A DNA stretch of 64,000 nucleotides from Streptomyces sp. NBC_01431 (lineage in GTDB: Bacteria > Actinomycetota > Actinomycetes > Streptomycetales > Streptomycetaceae), in NCBI RefSeq assembly GCF_036231355.1, contig NZ_CP109496.1:930001-994000 (forward strand). The letters run 5' to 3'. Positions within the stretch are counted from its first letter, which is position 1, and every line of letters starts with the position of its first letter. Both the position numbers and the translations under genes were made by a program. Positions 28,326 through 35,938 of this stretch are shown piece after piece. The notes under the pieces are model-generated. The model made no database searches and had not been told where the DNA came from. It saw only the letters and a program-made list of their open reading frames with translations.

Positions 28326-29180
28326 ATGTCATCGCACGCACACCGTCCGGGAGCGCCGGGCTCCGCCTCCAGGTCCACGGCCCGGCGTTCCGCGCAGAAC
28401 GAGACACTGACCGCCGCGGGGCGGGCGGGATTCGGCGCCCGCGGCCTCGTGTACGTCCTCATCGGCCTGCTGGCCATCCGCATCGCCATGGGAAGCGGCG
28501 GTGGCGAGGCCGACCGGCAGGGCGCGCTGCGCGAGATAGCCGCCCGGCCCTTCGGGAACGTGCTGCTGTGGGCGCTGGTGGCCGGCTTCGGTGGCATGGC
28601 GCTCTGGCGCGCCTCGCGAGCCGTGCCGCTCAGGGGGCCCCACCGCAAAACCGGATCGCGACTGCTGGACGGCGGCCGGGCGCTCTTCTACGCCTTCGTC
28701 TGCTGGGGAACCGCCGCGTTCGCCGCCGGACGGGGTGGGGGCGGCGGGGGCGCTGGTGGAGGCGACGCCAAGTCGCGGGACTGGACGGCCTCGGCGCTGA
28801 ATCTGTCCTACGGCCGGGTCCTGGTCGCCGTCGCGGGCTGCGTGGTCATCGGCATCGGCCTGACACTGGCGGTGCGGGCCGCCCTGCGCCGGTTCCTGCG
28901 GCAGTTGGACACCGGGGCGATGAGCCGGCGTACGAGGGAGATCGTCACCGGCCTGGGCGTGGGCGGCGGCGTGGCGCGGGGCATCGTGTTCGCCGCTGCC
29001 GGGCTCTTCGTCCTGGTCGCGGCGGTCCGCTTCGACCCGAACCGGGCGAAGGGCGTGGACGCGACGCTCCGCAGCTTCGCGCACACGCCCGCCGGTCCCT
29101 GGCTGCTGGTCGCCGTCGCGACCGGACTGATCCTCTTCGGCGCCTTCTCCTTCGCCTCGGCCCGATGGCGCCGCCTATAG
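28326..29180 (+). CDS. DUF1206-family membrane protein
   Basis: Protein of 284 residues with about six hydrophobic segments and three internally similar units of two helices each: AGRAGFGARGLVYVLIGLLA, then GGRALFYAFVCWGTAAFAAG, then GVGGGVARGIVFAAAGLFVL, typical of DUF1206. Function unknown. A Gly-rich loop lies between units. GAGGAGG at 28311-28317 is 8 nt from ATG 28326, which decides the start over an in-frame start at 28245. Confidence 0.88.
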   Translation: MSSHAHRPGAPGSASRSTARRSAQNETLTAAGRAGFGARGLVYVLIGLLAIRIAMGSGGGEADRQGALREIAARPFGNVLLWALVAGFGGMALWRASRAVPLRGPHRKTGSRLLDGGRALFYAFVCWGTAAFAAGRGGGGGGAGGGDAKSRDWTASALNLSYGRVLVAVAGCVVIGIGLTLAVRAALRRFLRQLDTGAMSRRTREIVTGLGVGGGVARGIVFAAAGLFVLVAAVRFDPNRAKGVDATLRSFAHTPAGPWLLVAVATGLILFGAFSFASARWRRL

Positions 29181-29302
29181 ACGACGGTGTATCCGGCCCG
29201 ATCCCCAAGCCCTGGACGCTTGGCGCTTGGCGCTTGGCGCGGCCGGTCGTCGAGCAACATCCCCCGAGGTGTCAATTCCTGTACAATCAGGAGGAGTTGA
29301 GC

Positions 29303-29590
29303 ATGTCCAGACGCTACGGTGGAAACCCCGCGGCTACGATCATCATCGTCATCGCGGACCTGGCGGCGCTGATTCTGCTCCTGTGGATATTCTTCTTCCT
29401 GCTCGACGCCAACACCGCCAACAGTGTGGTGTCCTGGGTCCACAGTGCCGCGGACTGGCTGGCGGGCTGGTCGCGCGACATGTTCACCGCGAAGTCGGAC
29501 AGCTGGCGCACCGTCCTCAACTACGGCCTGCCCGCCGTCGTCTACCTGCTGGTCGCCCACGCGGTGGCCGGCCGGGTGAACCGCCCCTGA
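29303..29590 (+). CDS. Small membrane protein of unknown function
   Basis: Protein of 95 residues with two clear membrane helices: ATIIIVIADLAALILLLWIFFFLL near the start and VLNYGLPAVVYLLVAHAVAG at the end, with an amphipathic aromatic linker between. GGAGGAG lies 6-7 nt before ATG 29303. It is found next to DUF1206 and STAS genes; no function can be assigned. Confidence 0.75.
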   Translation: MSRRYGGNPAATIIIVIADLAALILLLWIFFFLLDANTANSVVSWVHSAADWLAGWSRDMFTAKSDSWRTVLNYGLPAVVYLLVAHAVAGRVNRP

Positions 29591-29639
29591 CGCAGAGCGC
29601 CGGTGCGCCCTGGCAGGCGGGAACACAGGGCACCACACA

Positions 29640-29666
29640 GGCCCGAGCCCCGAGGCAGCTCGGGCC
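29640..29666 (+). terminator. Probable terminator hairpin
   Basis: An 8-bp stem GGCCCGAG/CTCGGGCC (29640-29647 with 29659-29666, 11-nt loop) lies 50 nt after the small membrane-protein gene. There is no T-tract, which is normal for Streptomyces. Confidence 0.5.
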
Positions 29667-29706
29667 GTGCGCGAGGGGGCAGCGCGCGAGGACAACCGGC
29701 GGATCG

Positions 29707-29794
29707 GATCACGGCCGGGGACGGGGACGGCGGATCAGGGCTGGGGACAGCCGGTGATCACGGCCAGGGACGGCCGGATCAGGGCCGGGGTCGC
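29707..29794. repeat. Four degenerate direct repeats in intergenic DNA
   Basis: Imperfect copies of an 18-mer like GATCACGGCCGGGGACGG start at 29707, 29733, 29756 and 29777 (spacing 26, 23, 21). The third base block alternates CACGG/CAGGG. They lie 75-160 bp before the STAS gene at 29869. They may be slippage-derived or a cluster of protein-binding sites. Confidence 0.6.
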
Positions 29795-29868
29795 CCTGAT
29801 CACCGGATACGCCCTAGGCTGGTAGCCAACCCCCGGCAGCGACAGGATCCGCTCCGAGGAGGCACACG

Positions 29869-30363
29869 GTGACCAAAGACCCCGGCAATCCCACCGACCC
29901 CGCCGCAGAGCCCCGCCCGCAGTCCTCGGGGCCGGGCACTCGCACGGTCGGGCGGCGCCGCTCCCCCGCGCCCCCGCTGTCCACCGCCGCACGACGATCC
30001 GCGCTCCCCGGCACGGACGAGGTACGCACCGTCGCCCTCACGGGAAGCCTGGGCCTCACCACGGTTCCAGCCGCACGGGAGCGGCTGCTGCGCGCGTGCG
30101 ACGGTCCCGGCATCAGCCTGCTGCTCGACCTGTCCGGCGTCACATCCTGCGACACCCTGGGCCTCGGGCTGCTCGTGGCGATGGCACGCAGGGCGCGGTC
30201 CTTCGGCAGCGGCCTGCGCCTCGTCGCCCCGAGCCCGGCCGTGGCGCGGGCACTGGAAGACAGCGGCCTCATCCGGCTGTTCTGCGTCTGCCCCGACATC
30301 GATACGTCGGCGCGCACACCAGCCACCGGGCCACCCGGCCCGGTCCTCCCGGAAGCCGCCTAG
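29869..30363 (+). CDS. STAS-domain anti-sigma-factor antagonist
   Basis: Protein of 164 residues, start GTG 29869 with GAGGAGG at 29856-29862. After a Pro/Arg-rich N-terminus of about 45 residues comes a STAS domain: VRTVALTGSLGLTTVPAARE, LLLDLSGVTSCDTLGLGLLV and LRLVAPSPAVARALEDSGLI. The phospho-acceptor position after CD is Thr instead of the usual Ser. It could relieve an anti-sigma factor; no partner kinase is adjacent. Second STAS protein within 2.5 kb. Confidence 0.85.
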   Translation: MTKDPGNPTDPAAEPRPQSSGPGTRTVGRRRSPAPPLSTAARRSALPGTDEVRTVALTGSLGLTTVPAARERLLRACDGPGISLLLDLSGVTSCDTLGLGLLVAMARRARSFGSGLRLVAPSPAVARALEDSGLIRLFCVCPDIDTSARTPATGPPGPVLPEAA

Positions 30364-30587
30364 GCGTGTTCCTTGAGGCTCGCTCCGGGTCTCCGTCGAA
30401 GACGTGCCTGGGATGCACTCGCTTCCCGCGGGGCGAGGCTTCCCGACAGCGGAACTGCCGCCTGGCGGCGTGCCGTTGAGACGCACGCCTTCGGCGGCGT
30501 AGCGAGAGCGTCAATATCGGCCACCCGCGCGTCAGCACCGCGACAACGGGCGGCCAACGGCCCGTTCGCACACCTACCGTCGCCACT

Positions 30588-31139
30588 ATGGGAAGACGGA
30601 CCCCTCGCAGCGCCGCGAAGCGACTTCCGACCGCGGCCGACGGTCTCGTGCACGACACCACCTGGGCCGGTGACGCTCGTTCGGCGGTCGGCTCCGCGGT
30701 ACTGCTGCTGGCGCTGCTGCTCGCCGTCGACGCCGGCGCCGGCACCCTCAGCGACGCACGCGCCGCCCTGTGGGCCACTCTCGCCCTCCTGCTGTTCGCC
30801 GTGCTGTGGCCGGCCGAGGTGTCGGTGGGCCCCGGCCGTCTCGTGGTCCGTGGGCTGCTGCGCCGGACCGCCATCCGCACCGACCGGCTGGTCTCGGTCC
30901 GTACCTTGGCCGGGGTCGCCCAGCGCCTGGTGTTGCGCGACGCCGACGACAACCGGGCCGAGATCGATCCGCAGGTACTCATCGACAACCCCGCGATGTG
31001 GCACGTACTCCAGGCGGACCTCCGCACCAGCACCGGCCGGGGCACCGTCCGCAGCGGCGAAACGGCACTGCGGCAGGTCGAGGCGCGCCTCGACGGGGAA
31101 ACGGCCCGGACGGTGTTCAGGCTCTCCGGCCTTGAGTAG
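30588..31139 (+). CDS. PH-domain (bPH-type) membrane protein
   Basis: Protein of 183 residues with two adjacent hydrophobic segments (VGSAVLLLALLLAVDAGAG and ALWATLALLLFAVLWPAEVS) followed by a cytoplasmic bacterial PH-like domain: VGPGRLVVRGLLRRTAIRTD, VSVRTLAGVAQRLVLRDADD and EIDPQVLIDNPAMW. The function of such proteins is unknown. Start ATG 30588. Confidence 0.75.
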   Translation: MGRRTPRSAAKRLPTAADGLVHDTTWAGDARSAVGSAVLLLALLLAVDAGAGTLSDARAALWATLALLLFAVLWPAEVSVGPGRLVVRGLLRRTAIRTDRLVSVRTLAGVAQRLVLRDADDNRAEIDPQVLIDNPAMWHVLQADLRTSTGRGTVRSGETALRQVEARLDGETARTVFRLSGLE

Positions 31140-31166
31140 CCGTGCCCCCCTTCCCCAGAGCGCGCA

Positions 31167-31213
31167 CGTAAAGACATCCTTGACATGGGTCACCGCGTAA
31201 AGACATCCTTTAC
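31167..31213 (+). promoter_or_regulatory. Two tandem operator-like repeats before HTH-DUF3887 gene
   Basis: The 15-mer CGTAAAGACATCCTT occurs exactly twice, at 31167-31181 and 31196-31210, 29 bp apart. The second copy extends to a perfect inverted repeat GTAAAG-N5-CTTTAC (31197-31213); the first has one mismatch (CTTGAC). A TTGACA hexamer lies at 31180-31185. The second copy ends 2 nt before ATG 31216, so binding there should block transcription or translation. Confidence 0.65.
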
Positions 31214-31215
31214 GC

Positions 31216-31845
31216 ATGGCAGATTCCTCGCAGAGCCTCGCCGCCCTCAGCGCCCAACTGGCCGAACGGGCCGCGGCCCTGGCCGCGTCGGTGGGTGGCC
31301 CGTTGACCCCACCGGCCTACCTCGAACTGGTCAGGTCGTCCGACAGCGTGAAAACCATGGCCGACCAGCTCCTCAAGCTGTGCGTGCAGCAGTCCCGGGA
31401 CGCAGGCCACACCTGGCAGGAGATCGGGGACCTGCTCGGCGTCACCCGGCAGGCAGCCTTCCAGCGGTTCGGCAAACCCATCGACCCCCGAACGGGAGCA
31501 CCCATGGACAAGGCAGTGCGGATGACCGACGCCGCGGAACGTGCCGTCGAGATCGTCACGGCGGTCCTGGAAGACCGTATGGCCGAAGCCCGGCGGTCCT
31601 TCAACGCCCAGGTCCTGGAGGCGTTCACCGACGAGGTGCGCGGCAGCGGCCTGGCGACGGTGACCGGTCTGGTCGGCGCGTTCGAGGGCTTCGCCGAGGG
31701 CGAGCCGTTCGTCCGGCGCATCGGCGATCACACGGTCGTCGACATCCCGCTGCACTATGAGGCCGGCGACATGAAGGCCCGGGTCGCGTTCGACACCGAC
31801 GAGAAGGTCGCCGGGATCTTCATCCTGGCGCCCGACACCCCGTAA
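31216..31845 (+). CDS. HTH regulator-like protein with DUF3887 domain
   Basis: Protein of 209 residues. The N-terminal half is helical with an HTH (HTWQEIGDLLGVTRQAAFQR, residues about 70-89). The C-terminal half matches the DUF3887 type: FNAQVLEAFTDEVRGSGLAT, TVVDIPLHYEAGDMKARVAF and EKVAGIFILAP. It would bind DNA, probably the duplicated operator just upstream, under control of its C-terminal domain. No Shine-Dalgarno is seen, and the operator almost touches the start, so a leaderless or short-leader mRNA is likely. Confidence 0.8.
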   Translation: MADSSQSLAALSAQLAERAAALAASVGGPLTPPAYLELVRSSDSVKTMADQLLKLCVQQSRDAGHTWQEIGDLLGVTRQAAFQRFGKPIDPRTGAPMDKAVRMTDAAERAVEIVTAVLEDRMAEARRSFNAQVLEAFTDEVRGSGLATVTGLVGAFEGFAEGEPFVRRIGDHTVVDIPLHYEAGDMKARVAFDTDEKVAGIFILAPDTP

Positions 31846-31969
31846 GAGCGACCGCCGTGTTGACCGGCTCCGCCGATCCGTCGTCGGCCACGCCGTGGAT
31901 CGCGATCGTGCCGGTCCGGTCACATGGCCTCCGGTGGGCCCGCGCTCAACTCCGGATTACGCTTCCGTC

Positions 31970-32620
31970 ATGGCATCCACCCCTGTCTCTCCTGGCCAGG
32001 CCCTTGAGTCCCTCCTCTCCGGGAACCGGCGCTTCGTTGCCGGGGGCCCGGAGCACCCCAACCAGGACGCCGCAAGGCGGGCCCAGCTCGCACCGGCCCA
32101 ACGACCCTTCGCGGTACTGCTGGGATGCTCGGACTCACGGCTCGCTGCCGAGATCATCTTCGACCAGGGGCTCGGTGACCTGTTCGTGGTCCGGACCGCC
32201 GGCCACGTACTCGGCCCGGAAGTCCTCGGCAGCATCGAGTACGGCACGGCCGTGCTCGACTGCCGCCTCGTCGTCGTCCTCGGCCACGACTCGTGCGGCG
32301 CCGTCGCGGCGGCACGCGCCGCCGTCGAAGACGGGCTGTCGGCCACCGGATACGTCCGGGACATCGTCGAGCGGGTCACCCCGAGCGTGCTCGCCGCCCG
32401 TGCCGCGGGGCTGCACACCGACAGCGACCTGATCGACGCGCACGTGCAGCACACGGTGGACCGCCTGCTCGAACGCTCCCGAGTGCTGGCCGACCAACTC
32501 GACTCCGGCCACACCGGCATCGTCGGCCTGTCCTACCAACTCGCGCAGGGCAGCGCCCGCCTCGTCACGGCCCGCGGCGTCCCCGCCATCGCGCCGTCCA
32601 CCCCGGCACAGCCGGGCTGA
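31970..32620 (+). CDS. Beta-class carbonic anhydrase
   Basis: Protein of 216 residues interconverting CO2 and bicarbonate with a zinc ion. Ligands are visible as Cys53 and Asp55-Arg57 (LLGCSDSRLAAE) and His106/Cys109 (VLGHDSCGAV). Other family segments are FVVRTAGHVLGPEVLGSIEYG and the C-terminal GIVGLSYQLAQGSARL. ATG 31970 gives the usual length; a longer frame from 31895 is less likely. It stands alone between an HTH-DUF3887 gene and a convergent GMC gene. Confidence 0.93.
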   Translation: MASTPVSPGQALESLLSGNRRFVAGGPEHPNQDAARRAQLAPAQRPFAVLLGCSDSRLAAEIIFDQGLGDLFVVRTAGHVLGPEVLGSIEYGTAVLDCRLVVVLGHDSCGAVAAARAAVEDGLSATGYVRDIVERVTPSVLAARAAGLHTDSDLIDAHVQHTVDRLLERSRVLADQLDSGHTGIVGLSYQLAQGSARLVTARGVPAIAPSTPAQPG

Positions 32621-32643
32621 TCCACGCTGATCGGCCGCGAGAG

Positions 32644-32680
32644 CGAGCGCCACCGCCGACGGGGTCCACCGTGGCGCTCG
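32644..32680. terminator. Probable bidirectional terminator hairpin
   Basis: A perfect 10-bp stem CGAGCGCCAC (32644-32653) with GTGGCGCTCG (32671-32680) and a 17-nt loop lies between the convergent carbonic anhydrase and GMC oxidoreductase genes. Confidence 0.55.
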
Positions 32681-32739
32681 GTCTCGACGTCGCCGTCCCG
32701 GGACATGCCCCGAACTCGCTCTTCCCTCACGCCAGTTGG

Positions 32740-34293
32740 TCACCCCTTGGCGTCCTCCTTGAGCATGTCGGCGCACTTCTCGCCGATCATCATCGTCGTG
32801 ATGCACGGATTGACGGTGACCAGATCGGGCATCGCGGAGCCGTCGGCGACCCGCAGGTTCTCGATGCCCTTGACCCGCAGGCGAGCGTCCAACGGGGCGC
32901 TCGCGTCGTCGTCGGCGCCCATCTTCACCGTGCAGGCGGGGTGGTAGACGGTGTTGTGGGTGGTGGCGATGTAGTCGAGCAACTCGTCGTCGGTGCGTAC
33001 GTCCGGGCCGGGGGCGAGTTCGGCGCCCGCCCACGACGCCAGCGCCGGCTGCGCGGCGATCTCGCGGGCGAGCCGAAGCCCGTACGTCATCACCCGTACG
33101 TCGTGCTCGTGCGTGAAGTAGCGCGGGTCGACGCGCGGCTTGTCACGGAAGTCGCGGGTGCGCAGCCGCACGGTGCCGCGCGAGCGGGCTCGGGTGACGT
33201 TCGGCGTGAGGCAGAACGCGTTCTCGCTCGTCGGGTAGCCGCGCCGGTAGGTGTTCATGTCGAACGGCATAGAGCCGTAGTGGAACATCAAGTCGGGCCG
33301 GTCCAGGCCCGGTTGGGTGTCGACGAAGATGCCGATCTCCCACCACTGCTGGGACGTGGTCACCATGGGCTGCCGGGCTTCCCACATGATCACTCCCTCC
33401 GGGTGGTCCTGGAGGTTCTCGCCCACGCCCGGCGCGTCCAGGACCACGTCCACGCCCACTCCCCGCAGCTGCCCGGCCGGCCCGATGCCCGAGAGCATCA
33501 GCAGCTTGGGGGTGTCGATCGCGCCGCAGCTGACGATCGTCTCGCGTCTCGCGGTGACCGTATGGGAGTGGATCAGGTCCGGTGCGAGGTAGGCGGCGCC
33601 CGTGCAGCGTCGCTGGGCGTCGATCAGCAGCCGCTGGGCCCGGATCCCGGTTCGCACTTCCAGATTCGGGCGCTTGCCGAGCACGGGGTGCAGATAGGCG
33701 ACGGACGAGGACTGACGCATGTTGTTCTCGTCGGAGTTGATCTGGAACCAGCCCGCACCCCGCACGACGGTCGTGCCGGTATTGAACGAGGTGACGGGGA
33801 TGTCGGCCTGCGCGCACGCGTTGAGCACGGCGGTGCCGCACGGGTCGTCGGGCTTGACGGTACGGATCTTGACGGGGCCGGTGCGGCCGTGGTGGTCGCC
33901 GGGTCCGTCGTTGGTCTCCAGGCGCCGGTAGAGCGGAAAGGTGTCGGCCGCGCCCCACCCGGTACAACCGGCGGCGGCCCAGGCATCCAGGTCCTCCGCG
34001 GGAGCCCAGAAGGCGATGCAGGAGTTGTGCGAGGAACAGCCGCCGAGGACCCGGGCGCGGGCGTGCCGCATGAAGCTGTTGCCGCGCTCCTGCGGTTCGA
34101 CGGGGTAGTCCCAGTCGTACCCGGACTCCAGCAGGCCCATCCAGCGCTCCAGGCGCAGGACGTTGTCGTCGCCGACGTCGCTGGGCCCCGCTTCCAGGAG
34201 GCACACCGTGACCGACGGGTCCTCGCTCAGCCGGGCGGCGACGACGCACCCGGCGGTGCCGCCGCCGACCACCACATAGTCGAACTCGTCCAC
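32740..34293 (-). CDS. GMC-family oxidoreductase (choline dehydrogenase-like)
   Basis: Protein of 517 residues of the glucose-methanol-choline FAD family: dinucleotide motif VVVGGGTAGCVVAARLSED, GGCSSHNSCIAFWAPAED, CGAIDTPKLLMLSGIGP (GMC signature 2) and the catalytic region THNTVYHPACTVKMG, with the FAD C-terminal NPCITTMMIGEKCADML. It probably oxidises choline to betaine aldehyde, as it is encoded with an aldehyde dehydrogenase and an APC permease. An ethanolamine- or other-alcohol oxidase is possible. Last gene of a three-gene minus-strand operon. Confidence 0.88.
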   Translation of the reverse strand: MDEFDYVVVGGGTAGCVVAARLSEDPSVTVCLLEAGPSDVGDDNVLRLERWMGLLESGYDWDYPVEPQERGNSFMRHARARVLGGCSSHNSCIAFWAPAEDLDAWAAAGCTGWGAADTFPLYRRLETNDGPGDHHGRTGPVKIRTVKPDDPCGTAVLNACAQADIPVTSFNTGTTVVRGAGWFQINSDENNMRQSSSVAYLHPVLGKRPNLEVRTGIRAQRLLIDAQRRCTGAAYLAPDLIHSHTVTARRETIVSCGAIDTPKLLMLSGIGPAGQLRGVGVDVVLDAPGVGENLQDHPEGVIMWEARQPMVTTSQQWWEIGIFVDTQPGLDRPDLMFHYGSMPFDMNTYRRGYPTSENAFCLTPNVTRARSRGTVRLRTRDFRDKPRVDPRYFTHEHDVRVMTYGLRLAREIAAQPALASWAGAELAPGPDVRTDDELLDYIATTHNTVYHPACTVKMGADDDASAPLDARLRVKGIENLRVADGSAMPDLVTVNPCITTMMIGEKCADMLKEDAKG

Positions 34294-34326
34294 GTCAGCT
34301 CCTTCTCGTGGGTTGGGTGTGCGCTG

Positions 34327-35895
34327 CTACGGTCCGCCGTGGGCCATCGGTTCGGGCACCTCGCCCACGGCGTGCTCGGCGAGCACGCCGGTCTGCTTGC
34401 GCTGGACGAACCAGTAGTAGAGGAAGCCTCCGACGCTGACGGCACCGACGAACAGGACGCCGCCCCACCGCAGATACCAGTGCTGCGGTCCAGTGGCGTT
34501 GTAGACCGCGGCGCGCGGCCACAGCAGATTGACGGTCATCGCGGCGCCCCAGAGCACGGCCAGGATGTTGACCGGAATCCCGAACCGGCCCAGCGAGAAG
34601 CTGCCGGGGGCCGGGCTCCAACGGCCGCGCAGCCGCTGTACCAGCAGCGGCAGCGTCACCAGCAGATAGGCGATGTAGATCATCACGATGGCGATGCTGG
34701 TGACGACGGAGAAGATCTGCGGCTGGTTGATGTTGACGACGAGGATGACGACGGCCACGATCCCGATCAGACACGTGGCCAGCACCGGGGTCTGGAATCT
34801 CGGGCTGAGCCTGGCCAGTTTCGAGCCGCCCGGCAGGTTGTTGTCCCGGGCCATCGCGAACGCCAGCCGCAGCCCCGCCGTCTGCACGGACAGCGCGCAC
34901 ACGGTGATGGCGATGACGACGCACCACAGCACGACCACGCCGATCGTATGGCCGAGCACGGCCTTCACCACGTACTGCAAACCGTCCACGGACAGCTCTT
35001 TGGCGTGCAGGTCGGGGGCGGCCAGCAACGCGAAGAGGAGGATCAGCCCGCCGATGAGGAACGAGGCGACCAGTGCGCGCAGGATGGCGCGGGGTGCGTT
35101 GCGGGCGGGGTCGATGGACTCCTCGCCGAGCGAGGAGGCGGTGTCGAAGCCGTACATCACGTACGCCGAGGCGAGCGAGGCGGTCAGGAACGCGCCGAAG
35201 TAGCCGAGCGGCTGCCCCTGTCCGTAGCCGTGGGTCTGCAGGATGGCGCTCGGACCGCGGGTGATGTTCGCGCCGAGCAGCACCACCAGGACGACAGCCG
35301 CGATCAGTTCAATGAAGACGCCGCCGGAGTTGATGGTGGCCATCAGTTTGACGCCGAACGCGTTGACCAGGGTGGTGAACAGGATCAGGATCGTGCCGAG
35401 CAGGACCGCGTTGGCGGCCGCGTCGTACTTGCCCGTGCCATCGCCGACCACCTGGAAGAAACTAGAGATCTGAGGGAGCGTCAGCTGGTAGGCGAGGGCG
35501 ACGGCGGCCAGCGACACCATCGTCGCGACCGTCATCATCCAGCCCGCGAGCCAGCCGGTGTGCGGACCGCCGCAGTGCTTGGACCAGTTGTAGACCGAGC
35601 CCGCGACGGGGAACCGGGCGGCGAGTTCGCAGAAGCACAGGGCCACCATCAGCTGGCCGAGGAAGACCATCGGCCAGGACCACCAGTAGGCGGGCCCGCC
35701 GAAGCTGACGCCGAAGTAGAACAGCTGGAAGGTGCCGGTCAGGATGGAGATGTAGCTGATCCCGGCGGCGAAGGTGTGGAAGTTGCCGAGCGTCCGTTTG
35801 AGGCCTGGCTTGTAGCCCAGCTCGGTGAGCGCCGCGTCGTGGTCGGAGGGCGCGCTCGCGACCGGTCCCTCCGGACCTGCCGGGGTGTCCGCCAT
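34327..35895 (-). CDS. APC-superfamily permease
   Basis: Protein of 522 residues with about twelve membrane helices, such as GTFQLFYFGVSFGGPAYWWS, NAFGVKLMATINSGGVFIEL, VVLWCVVIAITVCALSVQTA and VYNATGPQHWYLRWG near the end. The motif YGFDTASSLGEESIDPARNAPRAI is typical of the amino-acid/choline transporter (ACT/BAT1-like) branch. It lies between the aldehyde dehydrogenase and GMC oxidase genes (33 nt and 43 nt gaps), so it likely imports their substrate, perhaps choline or a related amine. Confidence 0.9.
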   Translation of the reverse strand: MADTPAGPEGPVASAPSDHDAALTELGYKPGLKRTLGNFHTFAAGISYISILTGTFQLFYFGVSFGGPAYWWSWPMVFLGQLMVALCFCELAARFPVAGSVYNWSKHCGGPHTGWLAGWMMTVATMVSLAAVALAYQLTLPQISSFFQVVGDGTGKYDAAANAVLLGTILILFTTLVNAFGVKLMATINSGGVFIELIAAVVLVVLLGANITRGPSAILQTHGYGQGQPLGYFGAFLTASLASAYVMYGFDTASSLGEESIDPARNAPRAILRALVASFLIGGLILLFALLAAPDLHAKELSVDGLQYVVKAVLGHTIGVVVLWCVVIAITVCALSVQTAGLRLAFAMARDNNLPGGSKLARLSPRFQTPVLATCLIGIVAVVILVVNINQPQIFSVVTSIAIVMIYIAYLLVTLPLLVQRLRGRWSPAPGSFSLGRFGIPVNILAVLWGAAMTVNLLWPRAAVYNATGPQHWYLRWGGVLFVGAVSVGGFLYYWFVQRKQTGVLAEHAVGEVPEPMAHGGP

Positions 35896-35938
35896 GGCAA
35901 TCTCCTCGTTCCGTACGGGCAGGTGGGCAGGGCGGCGG

